A model generated the notes under the pieces. The model was given only the letters and a program-made list of their open reading frames with translations, was not told the DNA's origin and searched no databases. A DNA stretch of 64,000 bases, from positions 3,034,415 through 3,098,414 of the forward strand of contig CP054595.1 in assembly GCA_013347225.1 (NCBI GenBank), read 5' to 3'. Position numbers and translations under genes: made by a program. Positions 1-8,453 of this stretch are shown here, in pieces; position 1 is the first letter of the stretch, and each line of letters starts with the position of its first letter. This DNA comes from Candidatus Accumulibacter similis. Its GTDB lineage: Bacteria; Pseudomonadota; Gammaproteobacteria; Burkholderiales; Rhodocyclaceae.

Positions 1-114
1 CCGGTGCTGGCTGCCGCGCCGGCACCGATCGGGCAGCTCGCCCGCGAAGGGCAAGGGCTCGCCGCCAGCCGGCAAGCGCAGCGCCGTCGGCTGTCCAGTT
101 GGCGCTGCGGCCGG

Positions 115-705
115 ATGCTGGCGCTGCTGCTCGCCGCGACGCAGCCGGCAGCGGCCTGCGAACCGCATGTCGAGCAATTGCGCGATCCGGCGCGTGCCGC
201 ACTGCGCGTCGACCGCTCGGCCCTGACGCGCTGTACGCTCGGCGAGGCAGACTACCGACGGGTCGTCGGCGAGTGGCTGGCGAGCCGTGACGACGCGGCC
301 GCCGCGCTCTCGTCGCTCGCCCTCGGCCGTGCCATGGACCACCCGTGGATCGCACGCCACCTGCTGGCGGCGGCCGCCCGGAGCAGTGAATGGACGCCGC
401 GCCTGGCGCGCGCAACGACCGCCGCACACAACCGCTTCGTCGCCCAGGTACTCGCCGCGCCGGACTTTCTGCCGCGCCTCGATGCGCCCTTCGCGGGCAC
501 CGCCTACCGGGTCGAGGGCATCACCGTCGAGAAGGTGCTGCTCGGCCCGCCTGCGGGCATCGCGCCGGCGCCTGCTGACAGCGGGCGCGCACTGCCTTAC
601 GATGCGCAACTCTGGCTGCGGCTGGCGCCCAGGCGGGCGGCGGGTAGCGGCAGCGAAGGCGCTGCGCCGCCGCCCGCCGGCAGGGCGCGGGCGCAGCATG
701 ACTGA
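115..705 (+). CDS. Hypothetical secreted protein
   Basis: I do not recognise the family. The frame is open from the left edge (GTG at 4). The ATG at 115 starts a short hydrophobic stretch (MLALLLAATQPAAA) followed by C-E-P, which looks like a signal peptide with cleavage after AAA or AAC, so I place the start there; no good ribosome binding site is visible. The mature part (about 180 residues) is Ala/Arg rich with helical segments at residues 30-110 and an extended segment (GTAYRVEGITVEKVLLGPP) near residue 130. The tail is low-complexity Ala/Gly/Pro/Arg. A longer form reaching beyond the window is possible. A periplasmic or exported location is inferred from the N-terminus only. Confidence 0.5.
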   Translation: MLALLLAATQPAAACEPHVEQLRDPARAALRVDRSALTRCTLGEADYRRVVGEWLASRDDAAAALSSLALGRAMDHPWIARHLLAAAARSSEWTPRLARATTAAHNRFVAQVLAAPDFLPRLDAPFAGTAYRVEGITVEKVLLGPPAGIAPAPADSGRALPYDAQLWLRLAPRRAAGSGSEGAAPPPAGRARAQHD

Positions 706-816
706 CTGCTGCCCGCCGGCCCGGGCATGGCGAGTCGCGACGACGACCGGTCTGCCGGCGCGCCGTGCCGGACGCCGCTTTTCATGAACGTTGCCGAAGG
801 AGTCGATCGATTGTCG

Positions 817-1227
817 ATGCGCACGCAGGTGGAGTTCGTTTCCGCCGACTTTCCGCCCTACCCCGGCGAGGAACACGACCTCAACCCCGGGCGCTACGGC
901 ATCCGCCTCGCCGAGTTGCTGGCGCAGGAGCTGCCGGCGCACGGTTTTCCGGTGGAGTCGGTGACGGTCGAGCAATGGGGTGTCCGCATCGGCCTGCAGA
1001 ATCCGGCCTACCCGTTGTGGGTCGGCTGCGGCAACTACGAAGCGTACGAGAACGGTTTCCTGTGCTTCATCGAGCCGGCGAAGCCATACGTCCGCAAGTG
1101 GTTCCGCAAGCTGCCGAACGCGCCGACGGTCGAGCGGCTGGCGACGGCGATCGAGTCGATCCTGCAGGACAGCGGCAAGGTTTCCCAACTCCGCTGGTGG
1201 TTGGAGAACGAGCTCCGCAGCCCCTGA
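817..1227 (+). CDS. Hypothetical cytosolic protein, 136 aa
   Basis: Unrecognised small alpha/beta protein beginning MRTQVEFVSADFPPYPGE. The segment PGRYGIRLAELLAQELPAHGF followed by alternating strands (ESVTVEQWGVRIGL, PLWVGCGNYE) suggests a compact fold with an N-terminal helix. There is no signal peptide or membrane segment. A purine-rich GAAGGAG at 796-802 precedes the start. It sits at ideal distance from a TTG at 811, so translation may begin two codons earlier than the ATG chosen; another in-frame ATG lies at 784. The gene sits 110 bases upstream of the ComB-like gene on the same strand. Function unknown. Confidence 0.6.
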   Translation: MRTQVEFVSADFPPYPGEEHDLNPGRYGIRLAELLAQELPAHGFPVESVTVEQWGVRIGLQNPAYPLWVGCGNYEAYENGFLCFIEPAKPYVRKWFRKLPNAPTVERLATAIESILQDSGKVSQLRWWLENELRSP

Positions 1228-1336
1228 GTGGCGCCCGTGGCGTGGCCGCGTTGCGACGTTTGACCGCTCGCCGGACATCGGTGATACTCCGCGCGCCAGC
1301 TCCCACCCGCAATCAGCAGAGAAATTGCACGCCGCC

Positions 1337-2134
1337 ATGCGTACCCGCCGCGTCTTCCTGAATCGCCTCGATCCGATCCGCGAACCGGTGGACGCGGTGG
1401 TGGTGATCGACGTCCTGCGCTCCTTCACCACCGCCGCTTACGCCTTCGTGGCCGGCGCCGGAACGATCTACCCGGTGGAGACGATCGCCGGTGCCTTCCG
1501 CCTGCAGCGGCAACTGCCCGATGCCGTGACGACCGGCGCCGTCGGCGGCGGCGACCCGATACCGGGCTTCGATTTCGGCAACTCGCCTGCCGAACTGCAG
1601 CACGTCCACCTGGCGGGCCGGCCACTGATCCAGACCACGGCCGCCGGCGTGCGCGGGCTGACCCGCTTCCGCCACGCGCGGGCGCTCTTCGCCGGCAGCC
1701 TGGTGGTGGCACGGGCGACGGCGACGGCACTGCTCGAGCTGCAACCGGCGGAGGTCTGCTTCGTCATCACCGGCGAGTGGGTGGACCGGGACGGCGACGA
1801 GGACATCGCCTGCGCCGACTACATCGATGCCCTGCTGCAAGGCGAGCAGCCGGATCCCGAGCACTACGCGGCGCGCGTTCGGGACTCCGATTTCGGCCGC
1901 CGGTTCCTTGCCGATGACAACCCCAACCTGCCTGCGCGCGATCTCCAGCTATGCGCGCAGGCCGACCGCTTCGACTTCGCCCTGAGCGCCGCCCATGTCG
2001 ACGGCCACCTGCAGATCCGCCGCCTGCGCTCCAGCGCTGCCCGGCAGGCGCCGGCGGCCGGTGAGCTGCGCAACGCGCTCCGCCTGCCCGGGTCCGGCGG
2101 CACGCCAGCAACGCCACAGCCGGACGGCTGCTGA
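1337..2134 (+). CDS. comB: 2-phosphosulfolactate phosphatase family protein (ComB)
   Basis: A 265-residue protein of the ComB family, magnesium-dependent acid phosphatases that in coenzyme M makers convert 2-phosphosulfolactate to sulfolactate. Family hallmarks are visible: the N-terminal strand and Asp-rich loop VVVIDVLRSFTTAAYAF (about residues 20-36), the loop GAVGGGDPIPGFDFGNSP (about 71-88) and the TTAAGVRGL segment that corresponds to the family's T-T-N-G-T-x-G motif. Length fits the family. In a betaproteobacterium coenzyme M synthesis is unlikely, so the true substrate is open. The longer upstream reading frame overlaps the preceding gene; the ATG at 1337 is the first that preserves the conserved start of the family. 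No other sulfonate genes are adjacent. Confidence 0.8.
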   Translation: MRTRRVFLNRLDPIREPVDAVVVIDVLRSFTTAAYAFVAGAGTIYPVETIAGAFRLQRQLPDAVTTGAVGGGDPIPGFDFGNSPAELQHVHLAGRPLIQTTAAGVRGLTRFRHARALFAGSLVVARATATALLELQPAEVCFVITGEWVDRDGDEDIACADYIDALLQGEQPDPEHYAARVRDSDFGRRFLADDNPNLPARDLQLCAQADRFDFALSAAHVDGHLQIRRLRSSAARQAPAAGELRNALRLPGSGGTPATPQPDGC

Positions 2135-2162
2135 GCGACCGTCGCCGGCGGGCAACGGTCGC
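2135..2162. terminator. Hairpin between convergent genes
   Basis: Perfect 8-bp stem GCGACCGT / ACGGTCGC with a 12-base GC-rich loop, starting at the stop codon of the ComB-like gene and ending 8 bases before the stop of the convergent hydrolase gene. There is no U-tract on either strand. A bidirectional terminator is inferred from position and stem only. Confidence 0.4.
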
Positions 2163-2170
2163 ACGACCGC

Positions 2171-3751
2171 TCAGTTGCCTGCCAGTTGCGCCAGCGGCGC
2201 ATACGGCGCGACACTGCCGTGACCGCCGGCGAAGCGCTCGGGGTCGATGCCGTGCCGCGCCACCGCCGCCACCACCGCTGCCTGGCCGGCGCCGATCCGG
2301 CTGCCGAGCGGTTCGCGACCCGGGCTCCAGAGGTCGGTGACGAAGCCCAGCCGGGCATCGGCAACATAGCCGATGAGCGTCGCCGTGGCGTGCGGGTTCT
2401 CGGCGTCGAGGACCTGCACCTCGCGCGCGCCATCGCTGATCAGCAGGCGGTCAGGCACCTCGATGATGCGCGGCTCGCCAACGGCCCCCGGGAGCAGCGG
2501 GTTGCGGCGGTGCGGCGCCAGCGCCATCCGCCGGTAGTGATCGCCCGCACCGGCACCGACGACCAGCGTCGCACCGGCGGCAATGAAGCTGCGCGCGCCG
2601 GCGATGTGGTCCATGTGGTGGTGCGTCAGCACCAGATGGCGAACGCGCTTGTGCGGGAACTTCTGCCGCAGCGCGTCGAGCGTCCATTGTGCCTGCGCAT
2701 CGCTGATCGGCGCGTCGAAGACGACGAGCGAGCCCGGCAGCTCGACGACCATGCTGTTGTGCGAGCCCCCCTGGACGAGCAGGACCCCGGGAGCGATCTC
2801 CTGCAGCGCCAGGCCACGGGAAGCGCCGGCGTCCCAGGCGAGCATGTCGGAATCGAGGAAGACGCCGATGTACTGCCGGCGCAGCACCCACTGGTAGGCG
2901 GGCATGCCCGGCACGCCGGCGAACATTGCCGGCCGCAGGCCGGGCGGCAGGTCGAACTGCCCGGCGACCGGCGGCGGGTCGATCGTCACCGCGGCGACAG
3001 CGGTATCGGCGACGACCTCTCCCGCCAGTTCGTAGACCTGCCGGTGCGCGACCTTGATGCCGCCGACCGGACGCCAGTCGGAGAGGACCAGGTCGAAATC
3101 GAGGTCGCCGCGGACGAAATCGTAATCGAGGCTGCGCACGCGGGCCGGCAGGCCGCTCTCGGGGTCGAAGAGGACGATGAAGTCGCGCCCGGCAGCGGCG
3201 TAGCGGACCGCCGGCAGGCTCCGCCCGCCGACCCTGACCGGCGGCAGCGCCCGGGTCTGCGTCGCGTGGCGCTGCAGGTCGAGCGCCAGCAGCAGCGAGC
3301 TGCGCTCGAGTTCGCGCATCGCCGCCCGCAGCCGCACGCCCGACATCGCATGGCGGGGCGGGTCGGCAGCCCGGCTCTGGCTCGTGCGGGCGCTGCTGTC
3401 GATGCCGGAGACGTAGCCCGCGTCGCCGACCATCACTTCGCTGAAGCGATACTCGCGCGCCGCCGGGTATGCCAGCCGCCGCTGCCAGTCGATGCGTACG
3501 GCGCCGCTGGTGAAGTCGCGTGTCAGGGTGAAGCCCGACTCACCGGCAAAGCGTTTCTCGCCACCCGGCACCACCGACTGGTCGGGCTCCCAGTGCTTCA
3601 CCGTGCCACGGATCTGCACGCTCCGGACGGCAGCCAGCGCGTCGCGGCCGCCAAGCGCCTGCACCGCCCGGTCGACGTCGGCATTGCCCAGCACGCTCCC
3701 GCTGCCGAGCAGCGCCGCGATGCACAGCAGCGGTACGATGATCCTTTTCAT
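2171..3751 (-). CDS. Secreted metallo-beta-lactamase-fold hydrolase
   Basis: A 526-residue zinc hydrolase of the metallo-beta-lactamase superfamily. The start at 3751 has GGAGGAG directly upstream and gives a signal peptide (MKRIIVPLLCIAALLGSGSV), so a periplasmic location is likely. Residues 25-290 form an N-terminal beta-rich domain of the outer-membrane-lipoprotein-sorting-like type often seen before such hydrolases (AVQALGGRDALAAVRSVQIRG). The C-terminal half holds the metal site H377-x-H379-x-D381-H382 within LVLTHHHMDHIAGA. Substrate unknown; the motif alone covers lactonases, quorum quenchers, SoxH-like and other esterases. The gene precedes the DUF3999/DUF2339 pair on the opposite end of a 150-base spacer and is probably a separate unit. 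Confidence 0.8.
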   Translation of the reverse strand: MKRIIVPLLCIAALLGSGSVLGNADVDRAVQALGGRDALAAVRSVQIRGTVKHWEPDQSVVPGGEKRFAGESGFTLTRDFTSGAVRIDWQRRLAYPAAREYRFSEVMVGDAGYVSGIDSSARTSQSRAADPPRHAMSGVRLRAAMRELERSSLLLALDLQRHATQTRALPPVRVGGRSLPAVRYAAAGRDFIVLFDPESGLPARVRSLDYDFVRGDLDFDLVLSDWRPVGGIKVAHRQVYELAGEVVADTAVAAVTIDPPPVAGQFDLPPGLRPAMFAGVPGMPAYQWVLRRQYIGVFLDSDMLAWDAGASRGLALQEIAPGVLLVQGGSHNSMVVELPGSLVVFDAPISDAQAQWTLDALRQKFPHKRVRHLVLTHHHMDHIAGARSFIAAGATLVVGAGAGDHYRRMALAPHRRNPLLPGAVGEPRIIEVPDRLLISDGAREVQVLDAENPHATATLIGYVADARLGFVTDLWSPGREPLGSRIGAGQAAVVAAVARHGIDPERFAGGHGSVAPYAPLAQLAGN

Positions 3752-3904
3752 CTCTCCTCCAGTCAGTGCCATGCACATGCGCCATCGCCGCCGCGCTTGC
3801 GAATCGTCGCCACACGCAGGGTGTCGACAGGGCGCGGCCGCGGATCGTTCCCGGCCCGCGGCAGCGGCTGCCGGCGGCTCGCCGACTGCCGCTGTCGCGG
3901 GTTC

Positions 3905-5305
3905 TCAGGCGCCGGGCCCGTCGTCCTGCGACGGGCGCGCGAGCTGCCGCGCAAGCCGCCACGCCATCCAGGCGAGCAACGCGACGCCGAGCAGCAGGCT
4001 CGCCCAAAGCCCCCAGCGCTGCCAGTCGATGCCGGCGCGACGGGCGCCCTCGCCGGCCAGCGTGTGCACGGCAGCGGTCGTCGCCCGGCCGATCTCCACG
4101 CTGGCGGCGGCCGCCGCGCCGGCAACCGGCTGCCCGTCGTCGGCGATGCGATGGCCGGGTACCAGGGTCGTGATGGGGTAGGCAGTCGGCTGCGCGCTGC
4201 TGCTGCCGAAGGCGAGCTGGAACGGTGTCGGCCCGCGCGCGGCAAAGACGAGGCTGCGTGTCAGCCAGCCGGCGGCCAGTTCGGGAACGCCGGCGCCGAG
4301 ACCACCGCCGCGCTGGTCGACGCGCAGCAGCCAGTAGCGGTCGCCGTTCGGCACGATGGCGATCTCCGGACTGACGACTTCCTGCCCGGCAGCGCCGAGC
4401 CGGTAGACGGTCGCCGTCGTCACCCGCCGCCAGGCATCCCTGTCGTTCGCTCGCGACAGCAGTTCGACGACGGCGACGCTATTGGCCTGCGGCAACAGGA
4501 GACGCAGGCGGTCGGCCGGGAACTGGCCACCGAGGTCGAAGCGGTAGCTGCCGGCCGCGTCGCGCTCGGCGCTGCCGGCCACCTGCTGCCATTGCCGCGG
4601 CACCTCGAGCAGCGTCGCTGCCGGCTCGCCGCCGACCGCTGCCAGTTGCAGCGCCGGGCTGCCGGCCGCCCAGCTCAGGCGGAAGTATTTCGCCCGCCGC
4701 GGGGCGAACTCGATCCGCAGGCGCTCGAGCCGCTGCCCGCCCGCCGCCAGCCGCAGCACCGGCGCCTCGCTGACGAGCGTCGTCCAGCGGACGAGATCGT
4801 CACTCGCCTCGACCCGCACGCGCGCGACGAGGTCATCGGCAGTCGCCGGCAACTCGAGCGCGAAGGCCTGCAACGGCTGCTCGACGGTGCTGGCGTCGAC
4901 GAGGTAACCGAGCAGCATCGCCGGCACCCCTGCCCGATCGTTCATCCGCAGCACCGCCCTGCCGCCCTGCCTTTCGATGCGGACCTCGACACCATCGACG
5001 CCGGCGGCGGCCTCGCCACGCAAAGCGAAATACCGCAGCGGCAGAAGCGCCGGCCTGGCACGGGGCGCCGACGGCGGCGGCAGCCAGGCATGCGGCACCG
5101 CTTCCCCGGCGGCGTTGAACACCCGCAGGTCGCCGAGATCGGCGCGGCTGACGCCGGCATGGACGGCCGCCGGCAGATCGACACGAAGAAGCGGCTGCGG
5201 CCCGTCCGGCCGCAACAGCATGCCGAAGGCGAAGTCGCCCGGCGACTCGGCCAGCGCCAGAAGGGACCACAGCAGCCACAGCCAGCCGGCGAGGCTCTTC
5301 TTCAT
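3905..5305 (-). CDS. DUF3999 family membrane-anchored protein
   Basis: A 466-residue protein matching the DUF3999 family, which is usually encoded beside a DUF2339 protein, as here. It has a signal peptide (MKKSLAGWLWLLWSLLALAE), a long beta-rich periplasmic region with discoidin-like Arg/Trp-rich strands (for example RAKYFRLSWAAGSPALQL), and one C-terminal membrane helix (WASLLLGVALLAWMAWRLA) followed by a short charged tail. Its ATG overlaps the stop of the upstream DUF2339 gene (ATGA at 5305-5302) behind GGAGGAAG, indicating translational coupling. Biochemical role unknown; a cell-envelope function with the polytopic partner is inferred from the pairing and the topology. Confidence 0.8.
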   Translation of the reverse strand: MKKSLAGWLWLLWSLLALAESPGDFAFGMLLRPDGPQPLLRVDLPAAVHAGVSRADLGDLRVFNAAGEAVPHAWLPPPSAPRARPALLPLRYFALRGEAAAGVDGVEVRIERQGGRAVLRMNDRAGVPAMLLGYLVDASTVEQPLQAFALELPATADDLVARVRVEASDDLVRWTTLVSEAPVLRLAAGGQRLERLRIEFAPRRAKYFRLSWAAGSPALQLAAVGGEPAATLLEVPRQWQQVAGSAERDAAGSYRFDLGGQFPADRLRLLLPQANSVAVVELLSRANDRDAWRRVTTATVYRLGAAGQEVVSPEIAIVPNGDRYWLLRVDQRGGGLGAGVPELAAGWLTRSLVFAARGPTPFQLAFGSSSAQPTAYPITTLVPGHRIADDGQPVAGAAAAASVEIGRATTAAVHTLAGEGARRAGIDWQRWGLWASLLLGVALLAWMAWRLARQLARPSQDDGPGA

Positions 5306-8130
5306 GACGCTTCCTCCTTTGGTGGCGCCGGCGCGAGATAGCCGATCACCAGCATCAGCAGGCCGACGCCGAGGAACGAGACGATCCTTTCGATGGTGCC
5401 GGCGTTCGACAGATCGATCAGCAGCAGCTTGCCGACGACGACCGCCATCAGGCCGGCTCCCGCCAGCCACAACGACCGCCAGCGGCGACGCGTGGCGACG
5501 ACCATCGCCGCCAGCGCCAGCAGCGTCCAGAACAGCGACAGCGAGGCCTGCACGAGTTCCGACCGCAGCATCACCGCCAGTTGCAGCGGCACGCCGGCCC
5601 AGTGATGCAACGCACGCAGGAGGACGGCGTTGGCCCAGACGAAGGCGGCGGCACCGAGGATTGTCCAGGCCGGCGGCAGCGGCGCCGTCGCGTACGGCGG
5701 CAGGCGCAGGCGGCGCACTTCGCTGAACCAGGTGGCGAGCAGCAGGAGGACGCCGGCCTGTGCCAGGTCGAGCGGGTTGAGCAGCGGCAGATAGGGCAAG
5801 GGCCACGGGTTGCCGTCGGAAAGGACGTTGCCGGCGGCGAACCAGAGGGCGAGGAAGACCGCCAGCGGCGTCGCCCCGAGCACGAAATACGCCTCACGGT
5901 GCGCCGCCACCGGCCAGCGCAGGCGCTCGCCGCGCAGCGCCAGCACGGCCAGCAGTGCCCCCGGCCACAGCGCCCAGCCGAGCAGCGGCCAGGCGGCCCG
6001 CCCGGCGACCCAGCGGTCGATGCTCCACGCCAGCTCCCACGCGCCGATCGCCGCCAGCAGCCACAGCCCGGCAGCATGCAGCCAGTCGCCCTGCCACGGC
6101 CGGTCCACCTCGTGCCGCTGCAGGAGGAAGAAGTGCGCGGCGAAGGCGGCTGGCCAAGCCAGGTAACCCAGGTCGGCGAAGGGATGCGCCACGCGCCCGA
6201 CGCTCAGCAAGCCGGACAGCAGCAGCAGCGGCAGCAGGGCGAGCGCCGCGTGGCGCGCCGCCGGCCAGGCGAGGCGCCGCTCGAGCCACGAGAAGAGAAG
6301 ACAGGAGGCGGTGAAGAAGACGATGGCGGCGTTGACGTGCAGCGACGGCGGCAGGTGGCGGTCGATCTCGTGCAGGCCGCTGCCGGTCCACCAGACGGCG
6401 CCCCAGACGAAGAGCAGCGGCGCCAGGAGGCGCTCGGCGGAGCGCAGTCGCCGCGGCTCCTGTCGCCACTCGCGCTGCAGCAGCCAGGCGCAGAACAGCC
6501 CGGCCAGCGTCAGCAGCAGGCCGCCGAGGAAGACGCTGTTGAGCAGCGGCCAGGCGCCCGCCCGGGCCGACGACTCGCCGAGCTGGAACAGGCCGGCGAG
6601 CAGCTGCAGCAGGATGCCGAACAGCCGTGCAGGCAGCCGCTGCTGGCGGACGCCGACCCAGACCAATGCCGCCCCCTCGATCGCCCAGGCGGCGGCGGTC
6701 CAGCGCCCGTCGAAGGCAAGCGGGATGGCCAGCGTCGTGAAGCCGACGCCGAGAGCGAGGAAGGCTTCCACCAGCAACCGCTGCCCCTCGCCGCGACGCG
6801 CCCACAGGGCACGCGCCAGCAGCAGGTAGAAGGCGCCGAGCGCCAGGGCACTCCACGCGGCACCGTAGGCGAAGTCGCGCACCAGCCCGACCTGCAGTCC
6901 GAAGGCGACCAATGGCAGGGCGAAGACCAGCGTCGTGTCGAGGCGGCTGGCGCGCGGTCCGGCAGCGCGCAGCGCGAACAGCACTGGCATCGCGGCGTAG
7001 ATGAGGAAGAAGAGGATCAGGAAAGGCTCGGTCGACGCGAAATGTTCCGGCCGGTAGCGCAGCGCACCCCAGAAGGTCGCGATGGCGAAGGTGAAGACGA
7101 AACCCACCAGGTTGAGCAGCCGCCAGGCCTTGAAGAAGGCGATCGCCAGGATGCCGAAGTTGAGGACGCTGTAATAGCCGAACAGCGTCACGTGACTGCC
7201 GGCACCGGTCGCGGCGATGATCGGCGCCAGGAAGCCGCCAGCGGCGCCGAGCACCGCCAGGACCAGTGCATCCTGCAGCACCGCCAGGATCGCCGCCAGC
7301 GCCGCCACCGCCAGCAGCATGACGAAGGCCGGCGCCGCGTCGAGCAGTCCGAACAGCCGCAGCGCCCCGAAGATCGTCAGGTAGAGGAGGCCGATGCCAC
7401 ACCCCTGCAGCGCCAGCGCATAGGCCTCGCGGGTCATTCGCAGCCGCCAGCCGAGCAGCAGCAGGACCACCGCCGCCAGCGCCACGCCCATCAGGCGCAG
7501 CTCGAGCGGCACCTGCAGGTGCTGGTAGCTGTACTTGAGCAGGAAGGCAACGCCGAGGAAGAGGACGATGACGCCGGCGCGGGCCATCAGGTTGCCGCGC
7601 AGCAGCCAGTCAAGGACCGCCGCTGCCCGACCGCGCGGCGGCGCCGGCTGGCCGTCGGGCAATGCCATGCCGGCCGGGCCTGACGGTGGTGGCGACGCCG
7701 CCGCTGCCTGGCTTGTGGCCGGTCGCGCAACGGCGAACGGTGCTGCCGCCGCTGCCGGCAACGACGCGTCCGCAGCGGCCGGGACCTCCGCTGCGGCAAC
7801 GGCCGGTGGCTCGTCCGCGGCCGCGCCGACGGTGCCGGCGAGCCGCGTCGCTGCGGCCGCGGGCCGCGCTGCCGCCGGGACGGGCAGAACCGCCGCTGGC
7901 GGCGGCTCTGCCTGCGGCAGCGTCGATGACGACTGCTGCAGGCGTTCGAGCGCGCCTTCGAGCCGCCGCAGGCGCTCGTCGAACAGGCGGTAACGGTCTT
8001 CCTGACGCTGTCGCGCGCGACTGCCGACGGACCACCCGAGGATGCCGCCGAGGAGCGCACCAGCCACCCACAGTCCGGAGTGAAGCTCGCCGACCAGCAA
8101 CGCACCGAGTACTGCCCCGAGAAACCACAT
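5302..8130 (-). CDS. DUF2339 polytopic membrane protein
   Basis: A 942-residue protein of the DUF2339 family of very hydrophobic inner-membrane proteins. The N-terminus has a short hydrophobic hairpin (MWFLGAVLGALL...) and then a predicted coiled coil (YRLFDERLRRLEGALERLQQ). A roughly 120-residue Ala/Pro-rich linker follows, and more than 20 membrane helices occupy the rest. The start at 8130 was chosen because the residues before it in the open frame are not hydrophobic or conserved-looking. The coupled downstream gene encodes the DUF3999 partner. Function unknown; the family is described only as membrane-spanning. The low-complexity Ala/Pro linker explains the long spurious open frame on the other strand. 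Confidence 0.82.
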   Translation of the reverse strand: MWFLGAVLGALLVGELHSGLWVAGALLGGILGWSVGSRARQRQEDRYRLFDERLRRLEGALERLQQSSSTLPQAEPPPAAVLPVPAAARPAAAATRLAGTVGAAADEPPAVAAAEVPAAADASLPAAAAAPFAVARPATSQAAAASPPPSGPAGMALPDGQPAPPRGRAAAVLDWLLRGNLMARAGVIVLFLGVAFLLKYSYQHLQVPLELRLMGVALAAVVLLLLGWRLRMTREAYALALQGCGIGLLYLTIFGALRLFGLLDAAPAFVMLLAVAALAAILAVLQDALVLAVLGAAGGFLAPIIAATGAGSHVTLFGYYSVLNFGILAIAFFKAWRLLNLVGFVFTFAIATFWGALRYRPEHFASTEPFLILFFLIYAAMPVLFALRAAGPRASRLDTTLVFALPLVAFGLQVGLVRDFAYGAAWSALALGAFYLLLARALWARRGEGQRLLVEAFLALGVGFTTLAIPLAFDGRWTAAAWAIEGAALVWVGVRQQRLPARLFGILLQLLAGLFQLGESSARAGAWPLLNSVFLGGLLLTLAGLFCAWLLQREWRQEPRRLRSAERLLAPLLFVWGAVWWTGSGLHEIDRHLPPSLHVNAAIVFFTASCLLFSWLERRLAWPAARHAALALLPLLLLSGLLSVGRVAHPFADLGYLAWPAAFAAHFFLLQRHEVDRPWQGDWLHAAGLWLLAAIGAWELAWSIDRWVAGRAAWPLLGWALWPGALLAVLALRGERLRWPVAAHREAYFVLGATPLAVFLALWFAAGNVLSDGNPWPLPYLPLLNPLDLAQAGVLLLLATWFSEVRRLRLPPYATAPLPPAWTILGAAAFVWANAVLLRALHHWAGVPLQLAVMLRSELVQASLSLFWTLLALAAMVVATRRRWRSLWLAGAGLMAVVVGKLLLIDLSNAGTIERIVSFLGVGLLMLVIGYLAPAPPKEEAS

Positions 8131-8453
8131 CTGCGCCTCCGCACCCGTTGCGCGCCGGCTTCGTGCCGTCCAGCCGGCCCCGCCAGGCATCAGGACGGGG
8201 TCGGCACTGCGCGCGCACCCTAGTCTAGGGCCAATCGAACCGCAGGTGAAGCACAGCATCGAGGCCGCTCCCGGGCGCCGGCGGATGGCGACGCGACACG
8301 GCTGCCATCCGCCGGCGGTTCGCATCGCGCGCCGCGCGGCGCCGGCTTGGGGCACAATGGCGCTGCCCGGTGGCCGGACGCCGCCGTTGCGGGGCCGCCA
8401 CCCAGCGCCGCCTGCTGCGTCGCCCGACGCGCGAGACTATCCGGAGTCCAGCC
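8131..8453. other. 323-base divergent intergenic region
   Basis: It separates the minus-strand DUF2339 gene from the plus-strand MFS gene. It must hold both promoters, but I see no convincing -35/-10 pair, inverted repeat or small gene. GC stays high throughout. Confidence 0.5.

Noticed and set aside
2186..5341. Plus-strand open frame of 1051 codons
   Set aside because: It lies opposite the hydrolase and DUF3999 genes, has charged low-complexity composition, and arises from high-GC codon bias of the real minus-strand genes.
5581..7683. Plus-strand open frame of 700 codons rich in Gln/Arg/Glu
   Set aside because: Shadow of the DUF2339 gene; Gln/Arg runs mirror Leu codons on the other strand.
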